Positions 11,720 through 23,900 of a DNA stretch of 64,000 nt are shown here, in pieces (position 1 is the stretch's first letter; each line of letters opens with the position of its first letter). The stretch is from contig NC_080713.1 in NCBI RefSeq assembly GCF_019097595.1, positions 8,172,199 to 8,236,198 on the forward strand. The letters run 5' to 3'. This DNA is from Hemibagrus wyckioides (Eukaryota > Chordata > Actinopteri > Siluriformes > Bagridae). The translations under genes and the position numbers were made by a program. The notes below the pieces were generated by a model, which worked only from the letters and a program-made list of their open reading frames with translations, did no database searches and had not been told where the DNA came from.

Positions 11720-12150
11720 TTTCTGATGACCTTTGTTCCCAACAACTAATCATTGATCACCCAATGACTAATCACTGATGAAAATTCTTCCCAACGACCA
11801 ATCACTGATTACCATTGCTTTTAAACACCATATTCTGATTACAGTTGTTCCCCAAAGACTGTACAGTACTTGTTAGAGCATGCTGGTTACATTAGTTGAT
11901 AGAGCATGTTGTGTAAGGCCTGACTGATTTGTATTTTTTGGTGAGCCTATATTCTAAATCACTAATCACAATTGTTCCCAAAGACCAATCACTGATTATA
12001 GTTGTTTCCAACAAACCAATCACTGAACACCATTGTCTCCGAAGACCAATTAATGATCACGGTTATTCAGCAAATTATTGAACACTATTGTTCACAACAA
12101 CCATTTTTTTCACAGTTGTTCCAACAACCAATCACTGATCAGTATTGTTT
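11720..12150. repeat. Degenerate tandem repeat, unit about 30 bp, with a CCAAT motif
   Basis: Diverged copies of a unit resembling ccaacaaccaatcactgatc followed by acaattgttc repeat from about 11730 to 12150, with one interruption at about 11860-11945. Most units retain accaatcactgat or a one-to-two-base variant. The array is old, since the units differ from each other. Confidence 0.75.
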
Positions 12151-12331
12151 GTTCCACCAGAACAAACAAAAAAAAAAAACTAAGTTAAAGGATTTCACCT
12201 GTAACTTTCTTCTTTTGTGCTTATTTCAGTATTATGCACTTCCAGTGCTTCTTTCTGTATGCATTATTGAGAGAAATTGTTTTATTTTTGTCTTGTGTTT
12301 CATTTATGTTTTTTGTATTCTGTTATAACAT

Positions 12332-12462
12332 TTTCTTTTCTTTTCTTTTCTTTTCTTTTCTTTTCTTTTCTTTTCTTTTCTTTTCTTTTCTTTTCTTTTC
12401 TTTTCTTTTCTTTCCTTTCTTTTCTTTACTCTACTTTTCTTTTCTTTTCTTTTCTTTTTACA
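12332..12462. repeat. (TTTTC)n microsatellite
   Basis: Long pentanucleotide run with a few interruptions near the 3' end. Apparent Phe/Leu/Ser-rich frames through it are translations of the repeat. Confidence 0.98.
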
Positions 12463-12639
12463 GAAAACCCTCATGCATCCTGTAACACATTTTGATATGT
12501 AAATGATTTGAATATGCTAATTTTAATATTCATGACAATTCACTGAATATGCAAATTAGCCCCGCGACATCATTCCAGCAACATATTATATTACATTAGC
12601 TCCTTTCCCCTGAAAAGACTTTTTTATAGGTATACATTC

Positions 12640-13020
12640 CTGAATGCAGCCTTTCTCAGTCCAGCACTGACGCTGACATGGTGGTGAAATATTAGTGGTC
12701 ACATTTTTCTCCCAATGTCTTTTAGAAGTGGAGCAACGCTGAGGTGCTGATGGTCATATTTACACGTCCAATAATAGCGAAGCCGTGAGAGCAGAGTGTT
12801 ACAGTGCTGTCTGTTTCTGCATCACACTCCACTCGCTGAACGTGTGAGCAGATCAGTGAGGCAGCTGTAGTTACTGTATGTTACAGTAGGGAATCGTTCT
12901 TATAAATAGCATGATTGTGGGTTCCTGGGAGATGCTAAATGGTCCAACTGGGTGAAGATTCACTCTGTTGTGAGTGGATCGTGGGCTTTAATCATGATAA
13001 TTAAGCCTGCGAGTTCAAAA
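12640..13020. promoter_or_regulatory. Candidate conserved non-coding block
   Basis: Complex sequence of balanced composition without simple repeats. It ends in a cluster of TAAT-type sites (ctttaatcatgataattaag at about 12988-13007). It could be regulatory DNA. Inference only. Confidence 0.22.
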
Positions 13021-13894
13021 AAAATAGAAAAAAGCATAAACCCAGGGCAAGGCAACATGCTAGCTCGGATATGCTGCACCTCTAATGCACATGGATTGAA
13101 ACACTCTTTTTAACAGACTTGCATGCAAGTTTTTTGAATTAGCTTTCAGTTTTATTGGCTTTATTTGGTTGAAACCTTTTTTAATCCTAGAACAGTTTTA
13201 AACTTCAATCATTATACAGATGTTTTTCTTTTTTCATTATTCATTGCAGTTCATAAAACTTTGTGTCAATAACAGATTTTATAACAATTAAAAGTTATAT
13301 TAGTTATATCACTTACTGCCAACTTTGAAATAACTTTCCATGTCCTGCATTTTAAGAAGGAACAAGAAGAAAAAGAAAACAAGAAGAAGTGAGAATGAAA
13401 CCGAGACTGGATTTCAAATCGTTTTAGGAGTCAGTAGGGACAGCAAACACGTATAGAACCGAAACATTAAATGAAAACCACGGTCTGTGTTAATCACAGC
13501 AGCACTGATTAACTCCAAAGCGAGAGAAACTGTAATTCATAAAATTAAATACACTTTGTGAAATGACTGTTCTTTCACGATACACCACTCTGCATTGAAA
13601 TTAGTTCCTACCAAGACAGCAGATGGAGGGGAAGTGATCAGGGTTGTTCTTTTTTATACACAATAATGATGAATTTGGGCTTGTGCTTCGGGTTAGGGCT
13701 GAAAATGGAAACCTGGTTACACTTTACAATAACAGTACATGAATAATCCTGCGCTAATACCTGAATTAATATCTACTTAAACATGAGCTAATGATAAGTT
13801 AAGGCATGCACTATTAACACAAATAATAAAGAGATAACCTTAACTATGACATGAGTCTTATAAATTCATGCGCTAATAATCACCACCTTTAGTA
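13021..13894. other. No gene recognised
   Basis: Unique sequence; a purine-rich stretch (about 13358-13390) is the only compositional oddity. Confidence 0.4.
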
Positions 13895-14125
13895 CATGGA
13901 GTTTGTATGTTCTCCCCGTGCCTGCGTGAGTTTACTCTGGTTTCCTCCCACAGTCCAAAAACATGTACATTAGGTTGATTGGTATTTTTAAATTCCCCAT
14001 AGGAGTGAGTGTGAGTGTGTGTGGTTGTCTGTCTATATGCGTGGCCCTGTGATGGACTGCTGACCTGTCCAGGGTGTACCCCTGCCTTTTGCCCAATGTC
14101 CCCTGGGAAAGGCTCCAGTCTTTCT
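13895..14125 (+). repeat. AFC-like SINE (S3), body
   Basis: Landmarks in order: atggagtttgtatgttctcc, ccgtgcctgcgtgagttt, tttcctcccacagtccaaaa, acatgtacattaggttgat, ggccctgtgatggactg, cctgtccagggtgtacccc, gaaaggctccagtc. The tRNA-like head and the tail are absent or unrecognisable. Confidence 0.85.
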
Positions 14126-14564
14126 AATTAATCTTTCTAGTCTGTCTAAGACTACAATTCCAGTAAATACTCTTATAGAACACTGGTTTTATTAAGTTAA
14201 TAGATATGAATGAATCATATACATTCAATACGGAAGATTGAAAGACTGAAAAGATGCACATTTAATTCATGTTCTATCTTATAGAACAGATTCGATTTGG
14301 TTCACACCTGCATGTTAATTAATACTTTAACTAATAATCATGGATTGACGGTGGTCATTATTCATGCATGAATTCTTAAGACTTGTGTTGTAGTTAAGGT
14401 TCGCTCTTCATTAGTTTGTGAGTGGTACATGGTTCATATTTAAATAAGTATTAATTGATGCATTGACTATTTGCATGACTGTTTATTGTAAATTGTTAAA
14501 AGTAGCACTGAAGCACTAGTATTATTATTTTTTTTGTACATCCGGCATGATTTGGGCAACAGTT
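14126..14564. other. No gene recognised
   Basis: AT-rich unique sequence. Confidence 0.4.
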
Positions 14565-14700
14565 GGGAAGTGGTGGGTCAAGTGGTTAGCCCTCAGCGAG
14601 GCCCTTACCCTCTGTCCACAAGGGGTGCTGTGTCGTAGCTGACCCCAACAAAGGTCTCTAATATACTGTATATATATATACAGACAAAATAAAGGTTTGA
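14565..14700 (+). repeat. tRNA-headed SINE (family S2), partial
   Basis: Shares gcgaggcccttaccctct, acaaggggtgctgtgtcgta and gctgacccc with the S2 copy at 17558-17780, then a tail-like gacaaaataaagg. The region between contains a ctgtatatatatacag palindrome. Confidence 0.55.
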
Positions 14701-14734
14701 ATTAATAATTTGATCACATATTTTCAAATCCCTG

Positions 14735-14815
14735 AATAAAATGAGCTGAGGATCGAATCCACGATGCTGGTGGTTTATAACAGACACATAACCACTGCAA
14801 TCTTTTACCATGTAG
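14735..14815 (-). repeat. tRNA-like SINE head fragment
   Basis: On the minus strand, a gtggttatgtgtctg A-box-like segment precedes a B-box-like gtggattcgatcctc at tRNA-like spacing. It has no cloverleaf that I can fold by eye, so it is called a SINE head and not a tRNA gene. Confidence 0.4.
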
Positions 14816-15635
14816 GTTTAATCACTTAAATTTAGTTCCAGTTCCCATCAGGGCCAACATCCTTGTGAGATTTCACAATGGAACTAGTTTACGTTAATAT
14901 TGCAAGAATTGATCGTGCTTACTCACAATTCAGTTTAGCATAAGCAATAAAGTCTGACTGACCACATATTCGTATTTTTCATTGCACACACACATATACA
15001 CACTTTCAGATGGAGAGCTGAGCTGAGAGTGTTTTAGTATGTTTAAGTGTTCTCTGAAAACCTGAGGCATTTCTTGAAATATTCATAATTTTCTGTACCA
15101 CATACGGTGTCTGAAAACTGAAGCATCACGCTGTGTGTGCTTCTCTGCTCACACATTCTCAGTGAAATGGCTATGTTTCTGTCAGATGTTTGAACCTCTC
15201 TCCAAAAAACTTGCACTTGACCCTCAGATCTCTCTCTCTCTCCCTCACAGGGAGGCTGACCCATGTCTAGGGTTTAGAAACAAGGACGAAATCATGCTAC
15301 ACAGAACAGCATGTCTGTCCTCCATTCTCACTCTTTATCTCTGGCTCCATGTCTGCTTCTCTATTTATTTCTCCAATTTGCTCTGTCTCTCTGTCTGTCT
15401 TTTTTCCATCACCTCCTCTTTTGGCTCTCTCTCTGCTTATCTTTTTTGTCCATCTCTATCTAATATCTCTCTCTCTCTTGCCCCTTTCTTTTTTCCTTTC
15501 TGCTCTTTAGCTCACCTTTGCTCTCTATCTCTGTATATAAAGCCATGCTTGCAATGCCAGATAAAGGTTAAATAATAATGTAATAACAATATCATAACTA
15601 CAGTAATAGCCATTACAATATTTTTAGTTATGCAT

Positions 15636-15636
<1 letters not shown>
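14816..15636. other. Pyrimidine-rich unique sequence
   Basis: From about 15220 to 15535 the plus strand is strongly CT-rich. A 146-codon open frame over it is a by-product of the composition. Confidence 0.45.
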
Positions 15637-15702
<66 letters not shown>

Positions 15703-15703
15703 G
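15637..15703. repeat. (TTTC)n microsatellite
   Basis: Uninterrupted tetranucleotide run. Confidence 0.98.
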
Positions 15704-16766
15704 TGGCTCTCTTTATTTTTTCACATTAATCAGTCTACCTCCCTTTATTTCTTTGTCTCCGCCTATCTTTGATACTCTCCTCCTGCTAATCTTTTTCGAT
15801 CTCGGTTAAAATTGAGCTATCCTACTTTTCTATATCTTTACACCAGAATTTTTTCTTCCTTTCTTTGGCTCACTTTTTAATTCATTTCGACGTAATTCTG
15901 TGTAGTAATACATAAAAAATGAAACCAACATGAACAATAATACTGGCATGAAGTAATAAAATACATTAGCTATATTCACAAAAATAACTGTGGTCATAAT
16001 AACAGCATTATTAACAATAACGTTGCCATGGTCCTTCATAAAGATGACATGTCACTGTTCAAATGGAGTCAGGTCTTCTTCTTTTTTTTCAAGTAAATAG
16101 GAAAGTCTACATACAGCAATATAGCAATCAGTGTGGACAGATGGATGTGTCACTGTCTCTGTCTCTTTCAGAGCCCTGAGCTTATAGGAGAAATAGTTGA
16201 ATAGCCAACAGAAGGTGAGAGCCTTCAGGGAGCCAGTACTAAAAGCATTACAAGAGATAGAAAGGGTGCCACAGATGTGCACAAGACACCAAAATTTGTG
16301 GACTAAATCAATCCTGCTGATTTACTCTGCCTTTTAGTTTCACAGAAGGAGGGTCCGGATGCATCATCTGTCAGACTTATGCCGCCTGTGAGGGACTATT
16401 TTGAAGAAGCTGATGCGAATCTTTTCTAGTTTCACATGAACAAATGTAAAGATGCATTCCAGTAGTTTTTCTTCTAGTGCTGTCTAAGCAAAGCACTGTT
16501 CTGCTTATCCAAGCTTCATCTGTTCATCCTGTTATTGAATGTGGATCACAAAATAAAAAACCTGTTGTTTCCCTGTTATTTCCCTAAAAATTTGCTTAAT
16601 TATAAAATCCTACTTCTACAATAATTGAATTCTGTATTATGGAATCAGGTTTTTGACCTATACAACAATTACATTAAAATCAAGGGTGTGCCCAATTTCA
16701 TAATTCTATGTGCTTAGCAACCAAAAGTTACGGTTAACAGACTAAAAACAATAGTACGTTAAAAAC
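15704..16766. other. No gene recognised
   Basis: AT-rich unique sequence; no domain or repeat family seen. Confidence 0.4.
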
Positions 16767-17042
16767 AGGTTCGCCTCACACCTCCAGGGTTGGGGGTTTG
16801 ATTTCCACGATCCACCATGTGTGTGTGGTGTTTGCATGTTTTCCCCATGACACAGGGGTTTTTTCCAGGTACTCCATTTTCAGAAACAAAATTGGCATCT
16901 CTAAGATGTTCGTAGTGTGTGAATGGGTGTGAGGGGGTGTGTACAATTGTGCCATGAGGTAATTGTGCCCTGCCTTGTGTCCTGAATATCCTGGGATAGG
17001 CTCCAAGTTCCCCGCTACTCAGTAGGATAAATAGTGTAGAGA
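16767..17042 (+). repeat. AFC-like SINE (S3), near full length
   Basis: The tRNA-like head (gttcgcctcacacctccagg, then B-box-like gggggtttgattt) is followed by tggtgtttgcatgttttccc, ggtactccattttcag, tggcatctctaagatgttcg, gccctgccttgtgtcc and ggataggctccaagtt. The 3' end (gataaatagtgtagagaatgg) runs directly into a (TGGA)n array. Confidence 0.85.
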
Positions 17043-17500
17043 ATGGATGGATGGATGGATGGATGAATGGATTGATGGAGGGATGGAGGGATGGATGGAT
17101 GGATGGAGGGATGAATGGATTGATGGAGGGATGGAGGGATGGATGGATGGATGGATGGCTGGAGGGATGGAGGGATGGATGGATGGATGGATGGATGGCT
17201 GGAGGGAGGGAGGGATGGATGGACGGATGTAGGGATGGATGGATGGAGGGATAGATGTAGGGAGGGATGGATGGATGGAGGGATTACTGGAGGGAGGGAT
17301 GGATGGATGGATGGATGGATAGATGTAGGGATGGATGGATGGATGGATGGATGTAGGGATGGATGGATAGATGTAGGGATGGATGGATGGATGGATGGAT
17401 GGATGGATGGAGGGATGGCTGGAGGGAGGGAGGGATGGATGGATGGATGTAGGGATGGATGGATGGAGGGATAGATGTAGGGAGGGATGGATGGATGGAT
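17043..17500. repeat. (TGGA)n satellite array grown from a SINE tail
   Basis: About 460 bp of TGGA/GGGA units. Variant blocks recur (ggctggagggaggg, gatgtagggatgg), so parts have amplified as larger units. Repeated open frames rich in Met, Asp, Gly and Trp are translations of the array. Confidence 0.97.
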
Positions 17501-17557
17501 CTAATTACTATTCAAAGCTTTGTTCCGTTCCACTAATTTGATGGGACATGGTCATTC

Positions 17558-17780
17558 TGGGGCGGTTGTAGATCAAGTTAAGGTTCTGGGTCATTGACCG
17601 GAAGATCAGGGTTTGATCCCCAGCACTGCCAAGCTGCCACTGTTGGGCCCTTGAGCAACCCACCCTGCTCCAGGGGCACTGCATCATGGCTGACCCTGCG
17701 CTCTGACCACAACCCCCAAGAATGGGATATGTGAAGAAAGAATTTCACTGGGCAGTAATGTATATGTGACAAATCAAGAC
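17558..17780 (+). repeat. tRNA-headed SINE (family S2)
   Basis: Head with a B-box-like agggtttgatcccc, then aagctgccactgttgggccc, ccaggggcactgcatcatgg, ctgaccctgcgctctgacc and a 3' end aagaatttcactgggcagta followed by tatatgtgacaaatc. Related copies are at 14565 and 24950. Confidence 0.82.
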
Positions 17781-17794
17781 AACTTAACTTATGT

Positions 17795-18145
17795 GGTGTT
17801 CCAAGAGTGCTCATATTTAGTAAAAGGGACATTTCACTACATGTATCACTCCACTTGTCTGTGTTCTCTACATAATATTCTAATTCTAGCAAAAATCTGT
17901 TACACTGAAACTTCTACAGCCTGTTCGTTCTTCTGCGCCTTGCATGGAAGCACACACAACTCTCAACCGCAGCTGTAGCTTCTTCGGGAGCTATTTTTGC
18001 TCAGGAAGCAAAAATCAACAAAATTTCAGCCATGTAAATATTTGCTGTCTGAAATGGCAGTTGCTCGGTATTCATTTCTTGTTTATGGAGCTGTTGTACA
18101 AAAGCGATATCACACTTGCTTGTGAAAATCTTTTGTCTTGCTCGG
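17795..18145. repeat. Unclassified interspersed repeat, copy 2
   Basis: Shares ordered blocks with 8300-8930: gttccaagagtgctcatatt, cacttgtctg, gcctgttcgttctt/ttgcatggaag (compare 8880-8920) and a gagctgttgta/tatcacact block. No domain is visible. Confidence 0.45.
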
Positions 18146-18642
<497 letters not shown>

Positions 18643-19019
18643 AGGCATATAATGGGTCAAATGCAGATGAAAAGAAACACACACATGTCTCTGCACAAAT
18701 GTTCCTATAGTAGCCTGAAAGAAATGACCGCTTGAGGTTTTTGCGTGGTCAATAATTCATTTGTCGCATGAAATATGAATTGAGCATCAGCTCCTGTGGA
18801 AACTGTGCATGGTTTCACACTTAAAAGCTAAAACTTTTTGTGTGACTTATTTATTTAAATGACTAGTTCAGCCTCCCAGGCTGAATACTCAGACAGAGTG
18901 CTGGCAAGGTTGACGCAGGGACAGGTGTGTTAAGGTGACCCAAAGTTTTAATGTTTAATAGAATATTAGAAGTGATTCACTCGATATTATATAATAAATG
19001 ACCAATAGCTTTTTGAACA
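18643..19019. other. No gene recognised
   Basis: Unique sequence. Confidence 0.4.
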
Positions 19020-19606
19020 CCTGATTATCTGATCCATATGTGAACATCCTGTTTCAGATTTAGCCTCTGCTGTTATAATAAGCACTTTTCTGTGAAAAGG
19101 CCTTCCATGACATTTTGGAACGTAGCTGTCGGGGATTTATCCATTCGGGCACAAAAGCATTAGTGAGGTCTGGTAATGATGTTGCATGAGGATGCCTAGC
19201 AAGCAAGTCTTCCATTTCCAGGTCAGAGCTTTGTTCAGGCCATTTGAGTTCTTCCACACCAACTTCATCAGATCAGGGGTATTGTCATGCCTAAGGGCCT
19301 CTTAGTTCCAGAGAAGGTAAATGCTACAGGATACCTAGACATCTAACAATTTTGAACTTCCTGCTTTGTGGCTACAATTAAGATGTGAAATGATGTGATG
19401 ATCAGGGTTCCATAACCTTTGGCCACATGTCTTCATGGATGTTGATTTGTGCACTGGTACAGGTTTGGGCTTCCAGTAAAGAGAAATTGAAAAAAAACCT
19501 TCTTAACCTTTCTAATTTTTTTTGCTTCCACCTTTGGGGCAACAGTTTGGGGAAGAATGGTATACAGGTGTGTTGTGTCCACAAACCTTCGGCCATATAG
19601 TGTATA
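19020..19606 (-). mobile_element. Old Tc1-like transposon relic
   Basis: On the plus strand the right end reads tgttgtgtccacaaaccttc, then ggccatatagtgta. This is a diverged form of the CACTATAT-type terminal repeat of the intact element at 49138. Inside, the minus strand encodes the decayed C-terminal third of a transposase (19060-19257). The left end is not visible and much of the middle is missing or rearranged. Confidence 0.72.
19060..19257 (-). pseudogene. Tc1-like transposase, C-terminal fragment
   Basis: A 65-codon open stretch begins MEELKWPEQSSDLEMEDLLA. It aligns by eye with the Tc1 segment around the third catalytic residue ([14 protein letters not shown]) and continues with a Tc1-like LPDLTNAFVPEW. 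The PDLNPIE box itself has been lost to substitutions. It belongs to the relic at 19020-19606. Confidence 0.72.
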
Positions 19607-21059
19607 TAAAGTATAAAAAAATTTTAGAATACAGTGCATACAAATGCCCTCACTTGTGAATTTTCACCTTAAGAATTGAAATTCTGCAAGAAATTTGCAT
19701 CAGCATACGAAGCATTTTCGGCATATAAACGAACCGAACTGAATGCCGGCTAAGTTGCGCGTACACCCGGGAGCCAAAACTTCTTTGCATCAGTGGACAG
19801 CTAAGCGAAGCCAACCGAATCCAGTTTTACGAATTTTACCAAAAAATTTTCAGTCAGTAAAAGCTGTTTGGGAAGAGTCAACCCACGATACCAACGTTGT
19901 CTTCGGCATGCGCTCAAAAACTACACGATTTTTCGTGCATTTTTGTTGTTGACAGATTGGTGGTGTGGGTGGTCTGTTCTATTTTTAGCCTAAGCTTGGT
20001 CGCATGACTTCTTGTGAGGACCCTTGACATGAAATGCTTGGCTTGGGTCAGTTCTTTGTAAGCAGCCATACAGTTTACATAAATACATGCTTCGTATTCG
20101 TAATATTTTTGGGTGGCTGGAACAGATTATCTGCATTTATGTTATTTCCTAAGGGGAAAATTTGTTTCGCAATACACCTCCAGAACGAATTAAACTTGTA
20201 TGCCGAGGTTCCACAGTATTTGACCATGTAAAGGATTCCCTCAAGTCGTCACACATTTGTACACTTAATTTTTAATTTGATGAATCTGTTTAAGTATAAA
20301 TGAAGTATATATGATGATTGTGATGATTTAGCCATGTTCTTTATAAGTTGCTGGTACCCTTAAACTTCCCTTTATCACTTATCAGGTAGATTCAGTCCAG
20401 CACTCAAGAAAGAAGCTTGTCGTAGCTGATTGATTACATTTAAAGTAAAAGTAATATGGTTTACATTTAATTTTTTGGCAGAACTGCTTTTTAGTGGCCT
20501 TAATGCCTGTCTGGCAGTCCTTCCAGTCACTGGCACAATATTTCTAACATTAATCTTTTCCTTTCTGTATCATCACCTTGGTATGAAGGATTAATGTCCT
20601 TGAACGGAAGCTCAATAGGGACAATTTGTGTGTGTGTGTTTCTTTTGAAAAGCAGATAAGAAAGGAGAGCCAAAATGTGTTTCAGGTTTTTTTCCTGCTG
20701 AATTTTATTAAGCAAATTTGGTTGCCTCTTTTTCATAAGTGTGTATTGCGATGCGGAAGTCACAATGGCTCATTTGTTTAGAAACCTGATTTTAGGTTTT
20801 AAACTCGATTGAGGTTTGATATTGTGGTTTTATTAGTTCGCGATTAAATAAAGTCTCAGATTTCATACTCTGTCAATATTATTGTGAAATTCAAACAATA
20901 AATATTGATGTGAGACTCCCACACAGAGGATGAGAGAACAGTAAATTTAGCTGCCAAAGCTAGTAAGCCGTGTATTGTGTCTTATTTCTTTCTTTGCTCT
21001 TGAATGAACATGCATCACTGAAAGAACAATGCAGGAGGATGTCTATGGCTTCAGATCTG
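19607..21059. other. No gene recognised
   Basis: Unique sequence; none of the short open frames carries a recognisable domain. Confidence 0.4.
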
Positions 21060-21202
21060 TGTGTGTGTGTGTGTGTGTGTGTGGGTGTGTGTATGTGTGT
21101 GCAGATTTAGTGTGTATGGATCACAGTCTCTATTAGTAATGTCTACTAATGTTGGTGCAAAAGATGAGTCCATCTCTCCATAGAAATTTGTCTGTGTGTT
21201 TG

Positions 21203-21233
<31 letters not shown>

Positions 21234-21235
21234 TT
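21060..21235. repeat. Paired (GT)n microsatellites
   Basis: Two imperfect GT runs (about 21060-21104 and 21187-21235) are separated by unique sequence. A CA run follows at 21461-21480. Confidence 0.9.
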
Positions 21236-22379
21236 AAGGTGTTGAGTTTGGAGACACACCCAGTTTGGAGCATGCCGCCGTCTTAATGGCACGCCTGGCA
21301 CCAGAACAAGGGAGCACAACATCAGTGCACTTATTCTGTTGCTTATTAGCAGGGCGCACACACACACTTTCACAATATATCAACATGCTCTCTTACCTAC
21401 ACACTCTAATTAGCACTGATATATAGACTCTTTTTTCGTTCTCCTTCTTTAACCCCCCAACACACACACACACACACACAATGAGATTCATAATAATTTA
21501 CACTAATTGACACAATTAACCTTAACTGAAACGTCTCACATAGTATAAATTCAATAATTTTATTCATTCAAACATGTGGAATCAATTAAAACTAAAAAAT
21601 ATATACAGATTTACAAAAGCTGCTGTTTAATTTACAACATTTGCCAAATAACAGCAGTAATATAGAAATATATTTACTTGCCTAATGATTCTTTAAGATA
21701 AATGCAAATAATTTACCCTTTAAAAAAATATATGAAGTTATTTATTTAAATTTCGATAAAAATGCTGAGGGAGGGAAAGAAAAACCAAAAGAGCAACTCA
21801 GCATTTATGTAATTTTTTGTGTGGAAATCAACTATTTGATTTGCTTGTGAGGAAATTGGTGTTTTTTTCTTTGTCTTTCTTGAACTTCACTGTAATTCTG
21901 ATAAGTAGCCAGAGATTTCAGTCCAAAAGCTGGATGCTTCTGCCAGGAGGTTCAGACTTGCCCAAGGATGCAGCTTTCAACAAAATGAGGGGCCAACCAT
22001 CCATCTAAATCAACACAAGTGGCTAAAAAAGCTCAAGATCAATATTTTTTTATAGCCATCTCAGGCTCCAGATTTGATCTTGTCATCTAAATTTAAACAG
22101 GACATTCCTGTGCACAAACCTAAGAATATACTAGATATTACAAGTGCATAGTAGTCCAAGATTACTAAAACATTGTGATTGCTTATATTACTATAGAACC
22201 AGCTTTTTGGTCTTTTTTTGGTGGGGGGGGGCATCCTGGCCAACTAAATGTATAGGAAGGGCTAGGTATGTTAATAAGAAACTTATAGTGGAGAGTCTGA
22301 CGTCCAAGACAGTAATAGATGTTAAATAAATATCTTCTTACTAAATACTTCACCATAACAATGATTATATGTCGTTTTA
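21236..22379. other. No gene recognised
   Basis: Mostly AT-rich; holds the (CA)n run at 21461-21480 and a poly-G stretch near 22220. Confidence 0.4.
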
Positions 22380-22990
22380 AAATTCAGCGATAATTAGCTT
22401 TAGTTTACATGGCGGGCCATGCATTTCACACATAGGCCTTCACTGGCCTTCACCAAATCGATTTCTTCTCCTCTGTCAGCTATTGTGAGTTAAAATATAT
22501 ATATATTTTGTTTAGTTTGTGCGGTTCGCTGCCTGTGACTACTCCAATTATCCAATCAAAGGACGGGAAATTGCTGACGCAATCGTACGCCTGCTAGATG
22601 GCCCCAGTGACACCAACTCGAAATCTGATTGGTTAATGTAACAATTTCATTGCCAATTATTTTAAGCTCCGGGCGCCTGCACTATTGATTCTGAACGTGT
22701 TAAGGCAGATTTCTTTCACCTTGGCAACACATGATGTCAGCCACTGGCTGAAATATGATTGGATAAATACTCTTATCATAAATATACACTACTGGAAGCA
22801 GTGCAACCGAGAGAAAAGCTATGAAATGTAGAGAATAGACTATTGGGAATAATTTCATACACATTAATATATTAAAAAAATATATTAAATATATTAAAAT
22901 GCAAGTCAGTGATTCAGATCACTGCTGTTTAGGCCAGCAGAGAATGCCTTGCTGGGCCTGACGGCCTAACACTGTCAGACGAAATGCATG
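22380..22990. repeat. Possible DNA-transposon remnant, unclassified
   Basis: The left part contains ataggccttcactggccttc, and the right part ends in a G/C-rich block with gaatgccttgctgggcctga. This texture suggests an old transposon with AGGCC-type ends, and the interior has several CCAAT or inverted-CCAAT boxes. I cannot define ends or a target duplication. Confidence 0.22.
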
Positions 22991-23070
22991 ACTTTGGAAT
23001 CAAGGAGAAAACTGGAGTACCCAGAGGAAACCCCTGAAGGACAAGGTGCATGCTAACATTGCAAACATGC
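22991..23070 (-). repeat. Short AFC-like SINE (S3) fragment
   Basis: Reversed S3 landmarks: aaactggagtacccagagga, then aacccctgaag and catgctaacattgc. Confidence 0.5.
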
Positions 23071-23379
23071 AATATGTTATTACTAGATTTACTAAATTTA
23101 CGTTATTGGTTAATGCAACAGTGCAACTTGTTCAAGCAAAGGAATTATTGAACTGTTGAATTATTTAATAACAAGCAGAAAGTAGAATAAATCTTGACTT
23201 GACTGAATCAAAAAATTATTATTAAAATCTCATACTTCCATCTGCTATTATCTTTAAATGAAGAAGAGATATACTTTTTTCCTACAGTGTATCTATCACA
23301 GCCATCTTTCTGCTAAAAGAAGTCCAGTATGCATTATCTATTTCCACTGAAGACACTCAGAAGAGTGAATGCCTTCTGG
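23071..23379. other. No gene recognised
   Basis: AT-rich unique sequence. Confidence 0.4.
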
Positions 23380-23900
23380 CACGTGGTATTTTGATGGAAA
23401 ATCGCTCACACTCGGTGGAGTGGCACTTTAAGAGGTGAAAAGCCTCGTTCTTTAGAGTGTAAGAAAGCAGGAAAGACAGTACTCTTAAATGTGTGGTCAT
23501 TAGCTGTATGCCACTTGTTTTCTCCTTATTACTTGATGACTGACAGGAACAAGGAGAAATAAGTAATTAAACCACACACATTACATCCTCATGGGCTCTC
23601 ATGTCAGTACACAACTGCAGTAATCTTCTCTTTCTCCCTCACTGCAGCGATTGAGTTGTTTGAAATACAGATGTTCCTGCGGTGAAATCGTAATTACGCT
23701 ACAGATTATGGAAATCCTCCATCAAAGTGTGAGTTTTGTTTCCTGCTCGTGGTGGTTTAATCGTCGACTCCGGAGAATTCAAATCCAGGATCCTCATTAA
23801 TCCAAGCCTGTGTCTTAATTTGCATGAGTGGATGTTTGAGTTTATATCTGGAAGTATTCGAGTGGGAAGAGAGACGTTATGGGCACTTTGTAAGCACATG
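23380..23900. promoter_or_regulatory. Candidate conserved non-coding block
   Basis: Complex, repeat-free sequence with homeodomain-type cores (aagtaattaaacc, tcgtaattacgc, cattaatccaag). It could be an enhancer-like conserved element. Inference from texture only. Confidence 0.25.

Noticed and set aside
12234..12495. Phe/Leu/Ser-rich open frames suggesting membrane proteins
   Set aside because: Direct translations of the (TTTTC)n microsatellite.
15135..15575. 146-codon open frame with hydrophobic and Ser/Leu-rich segments
   Set aside because: Pyrimidine-rich low-complexity DNA. No start context, domain or splice pattern supports a gene.
17047..17474. Met/Asp/Gly/Trp-rich open frames
   Set aside because: Translations of the (TGGA)n array, open in several frames at once, with no gene context.
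22640..22780. Gene promoter suggested by clustered CCAAT and inverted CCAAT boxes
   Set aside because: No TATA box, CpG island, open frame or exon follows, and the region may be an old transposon.
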